From CAYVWB01 sp964455395 (GTDB taxonomy: Bacteria > Desulfobacterota > Desulfovibrionia > Desulfovibrionales > Desulfovibrionaceae): a DNA stretch of 64,000 nucleotides. Under the pieces are notes generated by a model. That model was not told where the DNA came from and made no database searches. It saw nothing but the letters and a program-made list of their open reading frames with translations. The translations under genes and the position numbers were made by a program. Shown piece by piece: positions 35,056-44,461 of this stretch (positions are counted from its first letter, which is position 1; every line of letters starts with the position of its first letter). The stretch spans positions 1 to 64,000 of the forward strand of contig CAYVWB010000010.1 in assembly GCA_964455395.1 (NCBI GenBank). Reading direction: 5' to 3'.

Positions 35056-35961
35056 TTACATGACAGCGCCCAGGATATACCCAAGCGCATAGAGTGCAAT
35101 CATCAGCGTCATCAACAGCATGTACCGCAGCTGGGCCCCCGCCGAATGCGCGATGTCTCCCAGCGTGAACACCATGGCGAGGAGCAGGGCGAGGCATCCC
35201 CCCTGGAAGGCCCCGGCCCACGGCCCCTGCCACGGGGTGAACAGCACGGAGCTGGACACCGCGCCGAACGCCAGGACAAGAGCCGTTCCTGCCGCAAAAC
35301 GCACGCCGCCCATGGTGGCCACGGTGCGCTTGCCTGCGTCACGGTCTGCGGGGACATCCGGCAAGGAGGTGGCGATGCTGCTACAGGTGTGGAGGATCAT
35401 GAAAGGAATGAGCAGAAGCCAGGGGAATTCGCCAAAGCCGTCGGCTTGGGCGTAATAGGCCATCACGGGGAGCAGGCCGCCGCAGCCCAGACCTTGCAAG
35501 AGTTCACCGCCGCCGCGATAGTTCAGCCGCCACGGCGGAGCGCTGTACAGCGCGATCAGCATGAGCCCCCCGAGGGCCATGGGAAGAAAGAGCGGTCGGC
35601 CAAGCCAAGTGACGACCCCGGCAAGGCACAGCACCCCCGCTGCAGCGTAGACGCCAGCGCGCTTCAGCTGTGCTGGCGTCAAGTCGCCGTCGGGCAGCAC
35701 GCGGGAGCCCCCGGAAAACATGGTGTATCCTGTGTTGATGGCGTCGGCTTCGCGGTCGAAGTAGTCGTTCCAGAAGACGATGGCCAGCTGCTGCGCCCAG
35801 CCGTAGAGCATGACGAGCAGGAAGATATCCCACCGGATGGCGCCTGTGTCGGCATAGGCCAGCGCTTGGCCCAGCAGCAACGGCAGGACAAGATTGATGT
35901 TGGAAGGCGGACGGGACGCCTTCAGCCACACCCGCAGCTCGGAACGGGGGGTGACGCTCAT
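35056..35961 (-). CDS. UbiA family prenyltransferase
   Basis: A 301-residue polytopic enzyme of the UbiA superfamily. The first Asp-rich, Mg-binding motif is NDYFDREAD (about residue 60) and the second is DVPADRDAGKRT (about 200), both complete. Eight or nine membrane segments are seen. It would transfer a polyprenyl group to an acceptor as in menaquinone synthesis (MenA-like), but the acceptor is not identifiable. The ATG at 35961 overlaps the previous stop by 4 bp (ATGA) and has a GGAG site. Confidence 0.9.
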   Translation of the reverse strand: MSVTPRSELRVWLKASRPPSNINLVLPLLLGQALAYADTGAIRWDIFLLVMLYGWAQQLAIVFWNDYFDREADAINTGYTMFSGGSRVLPDGDLTPAQLKRAGVYAAAGVLCLAGVVTWLGRPLFLPMALGGLMLIALYSAPPWRLNYRGGGELLQGLGCGGLLPVMAYYAQADGFGEFPWLLLIPFMILHTCSSIATSLPDVPADRDAGKRTVATMGGVRFAAGTALVLAFGAVSSSVLFTPWQGPWAGAFQGGCLALLLAMVFTLGDIAHSAGAQLRYMLLMTLMIALYALGYILGAVM

Positions 35962-38336
35962 GGGCTCTCCTGTGGGTTGGATGATCGCGACAGCCGACGC
36001 ACTTCGCCGGACTGCCCGTCCACGCGGAGGATGTCGCCGTTGGTGAAGCGGGTCACGGCGTCGGGAACGCCGGTGACGCAAGGGACGCCGTACTCACGCG
36101 CGATGATGGCGCCGTGCACCAGCATGCCGCCGCGTCGCTCCACGATGGCCGCAGCCAGCGGCGCCACGAAGGTCATGGCGGGGTCCACGGAGTCGCAGAC
36201 CAGCACCTCCCCTTCGCGCAAGTCGAAGAGATCGCCGCGGCGGCGCACCACGCGAGCCGGCCCCTCGGCCACGCCAGCGCTGGCCGGCTGACCGTGGACG
36301 ACATCGCCCCCGGCGGTGGACATGCCGTTGCGGGCGCGCGCTTCCCGGCGGCGCGTCTCCAGCCGTTCCCGCAGGGCGGCGCGGCCCCGCAGCACGGCGG
36401 CCACGTCCTCAGGGGTGAGCAGCGCCAAGGCGCGTTGTGTGTTGCGTTTTGCATCAAGCATGTCTGCTGCATGGCGGAAAGCCATGGCGCCTTCGGAGGA
36501 AGCACGGGTGTCACGGATGGTAAACGAGTCGCCTGACTGTGTTTTCTTGTTCTCGATGATGGCGCTTGATGTGGTGCGATGTGCATCAGCGTGGTTCCGC
36601 AGACGCCGTCTTCCCTCACTCACGGCGTCCAGCAGTGCGGCCTCCACACGACCGAGAGCGAAGTTGTCGTCATCGCGGAGACGGAACGCCGCGCGCGCCA
36701 GATCCAGCAGTTCATGAGCGAAGGGCTGTTCCTCCTCGGAGAAAGCGGAGAAATAGCGAGATTCCAGGGATTCCCGGGAAAGGGAGCGGGACGGACGTGT
36801 GACGCGGTCGCTGGCGGCCATCCGGGCAAGCAGTTGCAACAGGGCGTGCTCGCCCTCCTCACACCACGCCTCATGACATGTCAGCGCCCCGAAATCATCC
36901 ATGAAGTCGTCAAGTTCCCTGGTGAAGTCCATGTCTGCGGCGGGGCGTTCGCCCGCTGCGGCCCGTTCTCTGGCGGTGGGGTTTTCCCGCAGGTGTTCGG
37001 CCAGCGCATGGAGCGCATTGTTGCGGCGTACGCCTTCCAGCTGCTGGCCTGCAAGAAGATCCCTGAAGGCGAATGGGTCCTCGGGCTGCACGCGGTCGTT
37101 GTAGATCTGTCCGAAAAGCCGCACAGCGTGCGCAAGGGGCACACATTCCTCATAATAACGAGTCTTCCAGTGCTCGAAGGCGGCGCGGCGGTGGTCTATC
37201 TCTTCGGCCAACTCCTGGTCATCCAGGTCGGCGGGATGCAGCTCCACGAGTTCGGCTGCGGCGTCCTCCATGGCGGGCATCAATTCCTCCTCCACAGTGG
37301 CGCGGAGGCGTTTGAGTTGCGTGAAGCCGCGACGCAGGGAGAGCTCCCAGGGACGGCGGTCCTTGCGTTCCCAGGGGGCGCGCGGGTCTTCGTCGCCATT
37401 GCCGGCAGTGGTCTTGGAGGCGTCGCCCAGGGTGGTGATGGGTCGCGCCTGGAGCATGATGAAGTCGTCGCGCAGAAGCCACTCGATATCCGCGGGGCGC
37501 CCCAGGGCTTCCTCCCCCGTGAGGCACAGCCGGGCGAGCCGGCGGCGTTCATCCTCGGAGAGCGGGGGCGAGGCGTCCGAGGCCGGCGCGGCATGGTCGA
37601 GAAGGGCGAAGTCCTCACGGTCCAGCACCCAGCGCTCCGGCTCGACCTCCCCGGAAACCAGCGCCTCCCCTGCGCCGGCGTGCGCTTCAATGACGAGGCC
37701 TTGCGGCGCCGAGGCGTCTCCCATGGGATTGCGCGTGAAGCAGACGCCGGCGGCGCGGCCTTCGAGCATGGGGTGCACGAGACCGGCCATGGCGCTCGAT
37801 TCCTGGTTGAGGCCCAACTCTCGGCGGTAGAGCAGCGCGCGGTCCGACCAGAGCGAGGCGAAGAGCGCCGGCAGCGTCGCCAGGAAATCGTCCGCATCGC
37901 GCACGTTCAAAAAGGAGTCGTGGAGGCCGGCGAAGGAGCCCCCGGCTGCGTCCTCGGCGGTGCTGGAGGATCGCAGCGCCAGTGGGTACAGTTCGGTGAA
38001 GCGCGTCCCGGCGTGGTCCAGGGCGCGGCGCAAGGCTGTGGCCACGTCCTCCGGCAGGGGGGCGCGCATGAAGCGGTTGCGGAGATCCAGGCTCAGGTCC
38101 CAGACGGCTTCCCACCGCATGGCGCGCAGGTCTTGCGCCAAGGCGTTGGCGATCACCTCGTCGAGGGTGTTGGCGGTGACAAAACGGCGGTAAGCCGCCG
38201 TGGTGACGACGAAGCCGTGATGGACCGGCAACCCGGCTGTCGCCAGCGCGACGAGGCCGACGGCCTTGCCGCCCACGCGTTGCGCCAGGTCCTCTTCGAG
38301 TGAGAGGTCATCGGTCCAGAGCGTATAGGCTTCCAT
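35958..38336 (-). CDS. PEP synthase/rifampin phosphotransferase-like protein
   Basis: A 792-residue dikinase-type protein. The N-terminal ATP-binding domain (about 1-320) has VGGKAVGLVAL, LRSSSTAEDAAGGSFAG and a closing DIEWLLRDDFIMLQARPIT. The middle (about 330-680) is a charged helical region unlike pyruvate enzymes. The C-terminal swivelling phospho-His domain has GGMLVHGAIIAREYGVPCVTG. The PEP/pyruvate-binding TIM barrel of PpsA is absent. This order (ATP domain, variable acceptor domain, His domain) is that of rifampin phosphotransferases and other small-molecule kinases of the superfamily. Acceptor unknown. Coupled to UbiA by an ATGA overlap. Confidence 0.82.
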   Translation of the reverse strand: MEAYTLWTDDLSLEEDLAQRVGGKAVGLVALATAGLPVHHGFVVTTAAYRRFVTANTLDEVIANALAQDLRAMRWEAVWDLSLDLRNRFMRAPLPEDVATALRRALDHAGTRFTELYPLALRSSSTAEDAAGGSFAGLHDSFLNVRDADDFLATLPALFASLWSDRALLYRRELGLNQESSAMAGLVHPMLEGRAAGVCFTRNPMGDASAPQGLVIEAHAGAGEALVSGEVEPERWVLDREDFALLDHAAPASDASPPLSEDERRRLARLCLTGEEALGRPADIEWLLRDDFIMLQARPITTLGDASKTTAGNGDEDPRAPWERKDRRPWELSLRRGFTQLKRLRATVEEELMPAMEDAAAELVELHPADLDDQELAEEIDHRRAAFEHWKTRYYEECVPLAHAVRLFGQIYNDRVQPEDPFAFRDLLAGQQLEGVRRNNALHALAEHLRENPTARERAAAGERPAADMDFTRELDDFMDDFGALTCHEAWCEEGEHALLQLLARMAASDRVTRPSRSLSRESLESRYFSAFSEEEQPFAHELLDLARAAFRLRDDDNFALGRVEAALLDAVSEGRRRLRNHADAHRTTSSAIIENKKTQSGDSFTIRDTRASSEGAMAFRHAADMLDAKRNTQRALALLTPEDVAAVLRGRAALRERLETRRREARARNGMSTAGGDVVHGQPASAGVAEGPARVVRRRGDLFDLREGEVLVCDSVDPAMTFVAPLAAAIVERRGGMLVHGAIIAREYGVPCVTGVPDAVTRFTNGDILRVDGQSGEVRRLSRSSNPQESP

Positions 38337-38339
38337 GGC

Positions 38340-39371
38340 TCAGTCCTGGAGGCGGAACCGGTCGCCAGCCCGGACGTTCGGCGCCGTGACGCGCACAAGA
38401 CCGTCGGGGCCTTCACCGAGGAGAACCACCTTGAATTCCTCGCCGTCCTCGCGCGTTGCCCAGTATTCATCGTAGCGGCGTTGGAGCGTTTCGGGCGGCA
38501 GAAGGACGGTGTCGCGTGCGTCGGGAATCCGCATGGCGAGGGTGACGCGGCGTCCGCCCCGACGAACGGCGTCCTGCGCGGGGATCTCCAGTTCCACATG
38601 AATCTTGCGGGTTTCGGGGTTGAACCCGGGGGAGATGCGGCCCACGCTGGCGGTCACTTGTCCGGGTGGTTCCGTGGCGTCCGGCATGGTGAGGGCGATG
38701 GGGCCACGCTGGTTCATGAGCCACTCGTATTCTTCCGGGGTGAGGGCGAACGGGACCACCAGGGTCCGGAAATCGCCGAGTTCACCCAGGGGTTCGCCCA
38801 CGTTCACCCACTCGCCGGGTTCGATGCGCCGTTCCATCACGGTCCAGCCGGGAGGGGCGTTGATGACGAAGCGCGCGCGCTGTTCCTCCAGGCGTTCCTG
38901 TTCCACCTGGAGCGCGTCCAGCTGGTGTCGGGCTTCTTCCAGTTGGAGCTGCAGCTCGTCAAGCTGCGCCTGGGCGGCGCTGTCCCGGGTGACGAGCTCC
39001 TGATAGCGACGGGTTTCCTTGGTGAAGTAGGCGATGTTGGAGCGGAGCCGCGCTTGTTCCACCAGCACTTTTTCCAGGTCGAGGCGGGTGAAGGTGTCGT
39101 CCAGCACAGCGTAGACGCCCGTCCGACTGATGACGTCGCCGACGTCTGCGCGCACCTCCAGCACCTTGCCGGCGAGTTCGCTGACCAGTGTCATGACGGC
39201 GCCGGCGCGGGTGAAGCCCACCAGGGTGACGCTGCGGGTGGAGGGCTGGGCCGTCGCCACTGGGTGTGGTTCTGCTGCGGCGGCGTGGGGAGTTGGCGCC
39301 ACGAAGCAGCTCAAGCAAAGGAGCAGCGTGGATCCAAGCACGGTCAGGCGAAGTGGTGTGGTCGTGGGCAT
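38340..39371 (-). CDS. RND efflux periplasmic adaptor (HlyD/MFP family)
   Basis: A 343-residue adaptor with a signal peptide (about 1-33), a lipoyl half-motif (VSELAGKVLEVRADVGDVI), a helical hairpin (about 105-165), the second lipoyl half (RIEPGEWVNVGEPLGEL), and beta-barrel and membrane-proximal domains. It would join the RND pump encoded 4 kb downstream to an outer-membrane channel. The stop is 3 bp before the dikinase-like gene, so it heads that operon. A terminator 46 bp upstream separates it from pnp. Confidence 0.88.
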   Translation of the reverse strand: MPTTTPLRLTVLGSTLLLCLSCFVAPTPHAAAAEPHPVATAQPSTRSVTLVGFTRAGAVMTLVSELAGKVLEVRADVGDVISRTGVYAVLDDTFTRLDLEKVLVEQARLRSNIAYFTKETRRYQELVTRDSAAQAQLDELQLQLEEARHQLDALQVEQERLEEQRARFVINAPPGWTVMERRIEPGEWVNVGEPLGELGDFRTLVVPFALTPEEYEWLMNQRGPIALTMPDATEPPGQVTASVGRISPGFNPETRKIHVELEIPAQDAVRRGGRRVTLAMRIPDARDTVLLPPETLQRRYDEYWATREDGEEFKVVLLGEGPDGLVRVTAPNVRAGDRFRLQD

Positions 39372-39416
39372 GGGCGCCTCGCACGGTGGCGTTGGGAAAT
39401 GCGTGGGAGCGATGCG

Positions 39417-39449
39417 AAAAAAGGGGAACGGCCGGGTGGGCCGCTCCCC
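39417..39449 (-). terminator. Terminator of the rimP-pnp operon
   Basis: An 11-bp stem (39423-39433 with 39439-39449; one G-U pair in minus-strand RNA), a 5-nt loop and T6 (39417-39422), 22 bp past the pnp stop. It ends the long translation/RNA operon. Confidence 0.9.
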
Positions 39450-39470
39450 CTTGGGATGCGCAGGGTGCGA

Positions 39471-41741
39471 TCAGTCGTTGCGGTCGCCGCGGCCGCCGCC
39501 TCCGCCGCTGCGAGGTGGTCTGCGGTCGCCGCCGCGGTCGCCGCCGCGTGGGCCCCTGTCATCACGCCGCGGGCCACGGGGTCCGCCGCGTCCACCCCCG
39601 CCACGGGGCGGCGAGTCTTTGAACTCGATGCCTTGTTCTTCGGCAAGGACAGCTGCGCGGGAGAGGCGCATCTTTCCGTTATCCAGCACTTCCAGACACT
39701 TGACCTTCAGATTCTCGCCCAGCTTGGCCACGTCGGAGACTTTCTCCACACGCTCCAGGTCGAGTTGGGAGATGTGGACAAGCCCCTCGACGCCGGGAAG
39801 GATCTCCACGATGGCGCCGATCTCCAGCAGCTTCTTCACGGGGCCTTCATAGATCTTGCCGACTTCAGGCCTCTGGTCGTAGTGGAGGACCATGGCCTTG
39901 GCTTGCTCCATGGCTTCCTTGGAAGGCGCGAAGATGGAGACTTTGCCGGAGTCCTCGATGTCCACGTCAGCGCCGGTTTCCGCAGTGATCTGCTTGATGT
40001 GCTTGCCGCCGGGTCCAATGACCATGCGGATGACATCCGGGTTGACGTGCACGATCTCCAGCTGGGGCGCGTTGTCGGAGAGTTCCGGTCGCGGCGCGTC
40101 GAGGACCTTGGCCATTTCGCCGAGGATGTGCAGCCGTGCGTCGCGTGCTTGGGAAAGCGCGCGGGCCATGACTTCTGGCGGAATGCCGGCGATCTTGATG
40201 TCCATCTGGAACGCGGTGACGCCTTCCGCAGTGCCGGCGATCTTGAAGTCCATGTCGCCGAGGGCGTCCTCGTCGCCGAGGATGTCGGTCAACACGAAGT
40301 AATCATCGTCTTCCTTGATGAGCCCCATGGCGATGCCCGCCACCGGCGCGGAGACCGGCACGCCGGCGTCCATGAGCGCCAAGGAAGCGCCACAGACCGT
40401 GGCCATGGAGGAGGAGCCGTTGGACTCCATGATTTCCGAGACCACGCGCATGGTGAAGGGAAAGCTCTCGGCGTCTGGCAAGGTGGGGGTGATGGCCCGT
40501 TCCGCCAGGTTGCCGTGGCCGATTTCCCGCCGGGAGACGCGCAGCATCTTGATCTCGCCCACACAATAGGGCGGGAAGTTGTAGTGCAGCATGAAGCGCT
40601 TGTTCTCATCGCCCATCAGGGTCTCCACACGCTGTTCGTCGCGTCCGGAGCCCAAGGTGGCCACGCAGAGCGTCTTGGTCTCGCCGCGGGCGAAGATGGT
40701 GGAGCCATGGGTGCGGGGCAGGGGGCTCACGTCGATGGTGATGCCGCGCACGGTGGTGAGATCGCGGCCGTCGATGCGGATCTGCTCTTCCTTGATGCGC
40801 TTGCGGACGATCTCCTTTTCAAGCGCGCCCAGCATGTCGCCCACGGTTTTCAGCCGCTCGGGGGCTTCGGCGAAACGCGGGTCCGCTTCGATGGCTTCCT
40901 TCATTTTGGCTTTCACGGCGCTGCGGGCTTCCTTGCGGGCCATCTTGTCGCGCACGGCCAGGGCTTGGATGAGCTCCTCCGTGGCGAGGGCCGCCACGGC
41001 TTCCTTGAGCTCCGTGTCCTCAGGCGGAGGGACGAACTCCATCTTCTCCTTGCCCAGCAGATCGCGCAGCTCTTCCTGCTTGTCCAACATGGGCTGGATG
41101 GCTTTGTGGCCCCAGTCGATGGCTGCCGCCATGATGTCGTGGGGGATGAACTCCGCGGAACCCTCCACCATCACCACGGCGTCGCGGGAGGCGGCCAGCA
41201 CCATGTTCAGGTCGGCTTTCTCCAATTCTTCGTTGAGGGGGTTGAGCACGAAGTCGCCGTCGATGCGCGCCACACGCGCTGCAGCGATGGGACCGTAGAA
41301 AGGGATCTTGGAGAGGTGCAGCGCAGCCGAAGCCCCCGTGACGGCGAGCACGTCCGGGTCGTTCTCCTGATCGGCGGAGAGCACGGTGGCGATGACCTGG
41401 ACTTCGTCGCGGAAACCCTTGGGGAAGAGGGGCCGGATGGGCCGGTCGATGAGGCGGGAGCAGAGCGTCTCCCGTTCGCTGGGGCGGCCCATCTCGCGGC
41501 GGAAGAAGGAGCCGGGCACACGGCCGGCGGCGTACATCTTCTCCTGGTAGTCCACCACCAGAGGGAAGAAGCTGATGTCGCGCTCCAGCTTCTGCGTGAC
41601 CACGGTGACAAGGACGACAGTGCCGCCGGACTGAATCCAGACAGCGCCGTCAGCTTGGTTGGCGAGTCGGCCTGTCTCCAGGATGATCTCGCGGCCTTCG
41701 GCGTTGATGACGAGTTGGGTGCGTTCGAAGTTGGATTCCAT
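39471..41741 (-). CDS. pnp: Polyribonucleotide nucleotidyltransferase
   Basis: A 756-residue 3'-5' phosphorolytic exoribonuclease: two RNase PH domains with a helical linker, including GRPSERETLCSRLIDRPIRPLF and the catalytic DILGDEDALGDMDFK, then KH (GPGGKHIKQI) and S1 (GIVEILPG-like strand, GLVHISQL). The last 45 or so residues form a Gly/Arg/Asp-rich tail with several RGG and RGD steps. The ATG at 41741 follows CCGGAGATTCC. It lies downstream of rpsO, the order found in many bacteria, where PNPase autocontrols the leader. Confidence 0.97.
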   Translation of the reverse strand: MESNFERTQLVINAEGREIILETGRLANQADGAVWIQSGGTVVLVTVVTQKLERDISFFPLVVDYQEKMYAAGRVPGSFFRREMGRPSERETLCSRLIDRPIRPLFPKGFRDEVQVIATVLSADQENDPDVLAVTGASAALHLSKIPFYGPIAAARVARIDGDFVLNPLNEELEKADLNMVLAASRDAVVMVEGSAEFIPHDIMAAAIDWGHKAIQPMLDKQEELRDLLGKEKMEFVPPPEDTELKEAVAALATEELIQALAVRDKMARKEARSAVKAKMKEAIEADPRFAEAPERLKTVGDMLGALEKEIVRKRIKEEQIRIDGRDLTTVRGITIDVSPLPRTHGSTIFARGETKTLCVATLGSGRDEQRVETLMGDENKRFMLHYNFPPYCVGEIKMLRVSRREIGHGNLAERAITPTLPDAESFPFTMRVVSEIMESNGSSSMATVCGASLALMDAGVPVSAPVAGIAMGLIKEDDDYFVLTDILGDEDALGDMDFKIAGTAEGVTAFQMDIKIAGIPPEVMARALSQARDARLHILGEMAKVLDAPRPELSDNAPQLEIVHVNPDVIRMVIGPGGKHIKQITAETGADVDIEDSGKVSIFAPSKEAMEQAKAMVLHYDQRPEVGKIYEGPVKKLLEIGAIVEILPGVEGLVHISQLDLERVEKVSDVAKLGENLKVKCLEVLDNGKMRLSRAAVLAEEQGIEFKDSPPRGGGGRGGPRGPRRDDRGPRGGDRGGDRRPPRSGGGGGRGDRND

Positions 41742-41923
41742 GGAATCTCCGGGGTGTGCGCGTTTCCGCGCCTGTTCCCGCAATCTGAAGCTGTCCCGAT
41801 GTGGGGGGGTGGGTCGGGCCAGAGCCAGATTGCGCGAGAGGCGCGCGGACGCAGGGTGGGTGGAAGAACGCGGCCGCAGCCAGCCGGCCCGGCTGCGGCG
41901 CGTTTTCGGCAAGGGGGTTGACG

Positions 41924-42193
41924 CTACTTGCGCAGTTTGAGCCGCTGAATGAGGTCGCGGTAGCGCTGGACGTCCTTTTTCTGAAGGTATTTCAAGAGTT
42001 TGCGGCGTTGGCCCACAAGTTTCAGCAGTCCCGTGCGGGAGTGGAAATCCTTCTTGTGTTCCTTGAAGTGGTCGGTGAGGTAGGTGATGCGCGCGGTAAG
42101 CAGCGCCACTTGCACCTCGGGGGAGCCGGTGTCCCCGTCCTTGGTCTTGTACTCCTCGATGATACGCGCCTTGTCTTCAGGCGTCATGACCAC
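41924..42193 (-). CDS. rpsO: 30S ribosomal protein S15
   Basis: An 89-residue S15 with GDTGSPEVQVALLTARI, LTDHFKEHKKDFHSR and a terminal KDVQRYRDLIQRLKLRK. The GTG at 42193 (MVMTPEDK) gives the exact family length and sits 7 nt after AGGAGGG; the ATG two codons later is the alternative. Located between truB and pnp, as usual. Confidence 0.95.
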   Translation of the reverse strand: MVMTPEDKARIIEEYKTKDGDTGSPEVQVALLTARITYLTDHFKEHKKDFHSRTGLLKLVGQRRKLLKYLQKKDVQRYRDLIQRLKLRK

Positions 42194-42281
42194 AGCGATA
42201 CCCTCCTGGTTGGGCCCGTGGCGGCCGGTTCGCAACAGGGCGCGGACCGGGCCGGGGCGGTGCATGGATGAGGCTGTCGCA

Positions 42282-43280
42282 TCAGGACCAGAGGCCCCGC
42301 AACAGCGCCCAGACCGGTTGGCCGTCCTTCACCGCGTGCTGCGCCAAGGCCACGGCGTCGCCGTGCTGGTCCACGAAGAGCGCGCGTTGCGTCACGGCGG
42401 CGGGGGCGCATGGCGCTTCCTCCTCCGTGAGAGCCGCCGCCGCACGCGTCGCCGCCGGGGGCGGGGCGTAGGGCAGCTGCGCGCCGTTCTTGACCAGCTT
42501 GGTCTCCTGCGCATCCAATGTCACGCGGGGCCAGTGCGGCAGCGCCTGCGCCAGGGGGATGACCCGGCTGGGCAGCGCTTCGGGGGCGTCCAGGACGGCA
42601 TCCAGAGGATGCGCCTGCGCCAGAGTGAAGGGTCGGCTCTCCTCCCGGGTGAGCGCGGTAAGGTGGGCGCCGCAACCAAGCCGCATCCCCAGGCTGTGGA
42701 CCAGGGACCGGATGTAGACGCCCGCGCCGCACTGCACGCGGAAAGCAACGTGGGGCAGGTCCATATGGAGGACTGACGCCCCGAAAATGGTGACAGGTTT
42801 CGTCTTGACAGGCACGTCCTTGCCTGCGCGCGCCAAGGCGTAGAGCGCTTTGCCCTTGTGCTTGGCGGCGGAGTAGGGCGGGACGGTCTGGGTGGTGTCT
42901 TCGCGCCAGGCGAGCACGGCTGCGTGGACATCGTCTGTGGTCAGGCCGCGCCAGTCCGCTTCCTCCACCACGGCGCCTTCGGCGTCGTAGGTGTCCGTGG
43001 TCACCCCCAGGGTCATTTCGCCGCGGTAGGTCTTGAACCCTTCGGTGAGGTACGGCGCGAGCTTGGTGGCTTGCCCCAGCATGACGAGGAGCACGCCGCT
43101 GGCCATGGGATCCAGCGTGCCGGCGTGGCCGATTTTCTTCTGACCCAGCGTGCGTTTGATGCGCTCCAGACAAGCGGTGGAGGTAGGGCCTTTGGGTTTG
43201 TCCAGCACCAACACGCCGTGCTGTTGCGCGGGCCGGGTGTGGGCTGAGTGCTCCTGTGGAGGGTGCGTGGCGGCGTTCAT
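42282..43280 (-). CDS. truB: tRNA pseudouridine-55 synthase
   Basis: A 332-residue enzyme that converts U55 of tRNA to pseudouridine. The catalytic Asp57 is in KKIGHAGTLDPMASGVL, and GVLVLDKPKGPTST and AGVYIRSLVHSLG confirm the family. A short basic/His N-terminal extension precedes the fold. Its ATG overlaps the upstream DHH gene stop by 4 bp. Confidence 0.96.
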   Translation of the reverse strand: MNAATHPPQEHSAHTRPAQQHGVLVLDKPKGPTSTACLERIKRTLGQKKIGHAGTLDPMASGVLLVMLGQATKLAPYLTEGFKTYRGEMTLGVTTDTYDAEGAVVEEADWRGLTTDDVHAAVLAWREDTTQTVPPYSAAKHKGKALYALARAGKDVPVKTKPVTIFGASVLHMDLPHVAFRVQCGAGVYIRSLVHSLGMRLGCGAHLTALTREESRPFTLAQAHPLDAVLDAPEALPSRVIPLAQALPHWPRVTLDAQETKLVKNGAQLPYAPPPAATRAAAALTEEEAPCAPAAVTQRALFVDQHGDAVALAQHAVKDGQPVWALLRGLWS

Positions 43281-44368
43281 GCGGCGGGTCCTTTGGGTGC
43301 GGACCCGATGGCCGGGGGCAAGTCGTGGGCTTTCACTTGGCAGCCCAAGCCCAGCATTTCGCTGCAGTGACTCACGAGCAGGGCTTCCACGTCGCGCAAG
43401 GGGCCGGCCACGGAGGCTCCCGCAGCGTTCTTGTGACCGCCGCCGCCAAGGCGCTTGGCGAGGAGTTGGACGTCATCCTCCCCGTGGGAGCGCAAGCTGA
43501 TGCGTACGGATCCCTCGGCGTCTTCGCGCAGGGAGGCGGCCACGCGCACGCCCCGTACGCGGCGCATGATCTCCACGAGGCCGTCGCAGTCGTAGCGGGT
43601 GGCGCCGGTGTCGTCGAGGATGGCTGCGTCGATGCGCACCACCCCCACCAGCCCCCCGCAGTGCAGGGCGGTGTTCTGCAGCGCGCTGGCCCAGAGCTTG
43701 AGCCGTGTGGGCGACCAATTTTTCTCGAAACGCGCGTTGAATTCACCCACGTCCAGACCGGCGCGCAGGATCTCCGCCGCCAGCTCCAGGGTCTCCGGCT
43801 TCGTGTTGGAGTAGCTGAAGTGCCCGGTGTCGCTGATGATCGCGAGGTAGACGGCCTCGCCCAGGGCGCCGCCGAGCGTCATGCCGAATGCCTTGGCGAT
43901 TTCCGCCACCATGACGCCAACGGCTGGCTGGTTCGTATCCACCCAGTTCACGGCGGCGAAGCGGGTGTTGCCCACATGGTGGTCGATGTTGAGCATGCGT
44001 TCCGGGGCAGCGAGTTTGAGCACGGCTTCGTCGAGTCGGTCGGCGGCGCCGCAGTCCAGGGTGACGACCCATCGCGGCGTGAAGTTCCCCAGCTCCTCCG
44101 CAGAGCCGAGAACGGGGCCGGCGGTTTCCACCCAATCCAGGGAAAGGGGCACGCCGCCCGCGGCGAAGTGGCGGTAGCGTTTGCCCAGCTTGCGCAACAC
44201 GCAGCACAAGGCCACGCCGGAACCGAGGGCGTCGCCGTCCGGGCTGGAGTGACCCGCCACAAGGAAATCGTCTTCCCGGCGCAAGATGTCGAGCACGGCC
44301 TGTGGGGGCCCTGTGGGGGAGGGCGTGGTCGTCTCGGCGGCGTTGAGGGCGCTGTGCTGGAACTTCAT
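43277..44368 (-). CDS. DHH/DHHA1 phosphoesterase (NrnA-like)
   Basis: A 363-residue protein with the DHH motifs HSSPDGDALGSG, TLDCGAAD, NIDHHVGNTRF and ISDTGHFSYSNT, and the DHHA1 motif GGGGHKNAAG near the C-terminus. The family degrades nanoRNA or dephosphorylates 3'-phosphoadenosine 5'-phosphate, or cleaves cyclic dinucleotides. Its place beside truB and infB is conserved in many bacteria. I chose the ATG at 44368; an ATG at 44431 is open but has no ribosome site. Confidence 0.92.
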   Translation of the reverse strand: MKFQHSALNAAETTTPSPTGPPQAVLDILRREDDFLVAGHSSPDGDALGSGVALCCVLRKLGKRYRHFAAGGVPLSLDWVETAGPVLGSAEELGNFTPRWVVTLDCGAADRLDEAVLKLAAPERMLNIDHHVGNTRFAAVNWVDTNQPAVGVMVAEIAKAFGMTLGGALGEAVYLAIISDTGHFSYSNTKPETLELAAEILRAGLDVGEFNARFEKNWSPTRLKLWASALQNTALHCGGLVGVVRIDAAILDDTGATRYDCDGLVEIMRRVRGVRVAASLREDAEGSVRISLRSHGEDDVQLLAKRLGGGGHKNAAGASVAGPLRDVEALLVSHCSEMLGLGCQVKAHDLPPAIGSAPKGPAA

Positions 44369-44461
44369 GACCCGATCGTTTCGCGACGTCTCTGGAATGC
44401 GGTAAAAGCGCAGCGCGTTCCGGGGACGCATGCTGACTGCGAGGCGTCCCGGGTTGCGGAG

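Noticed and set aside
38481..41921. Antisense open frame of over 1100 codons across the adaptor and pnp
   Set aside because: It crosses the pnp terminator and two real genes and has no domain.
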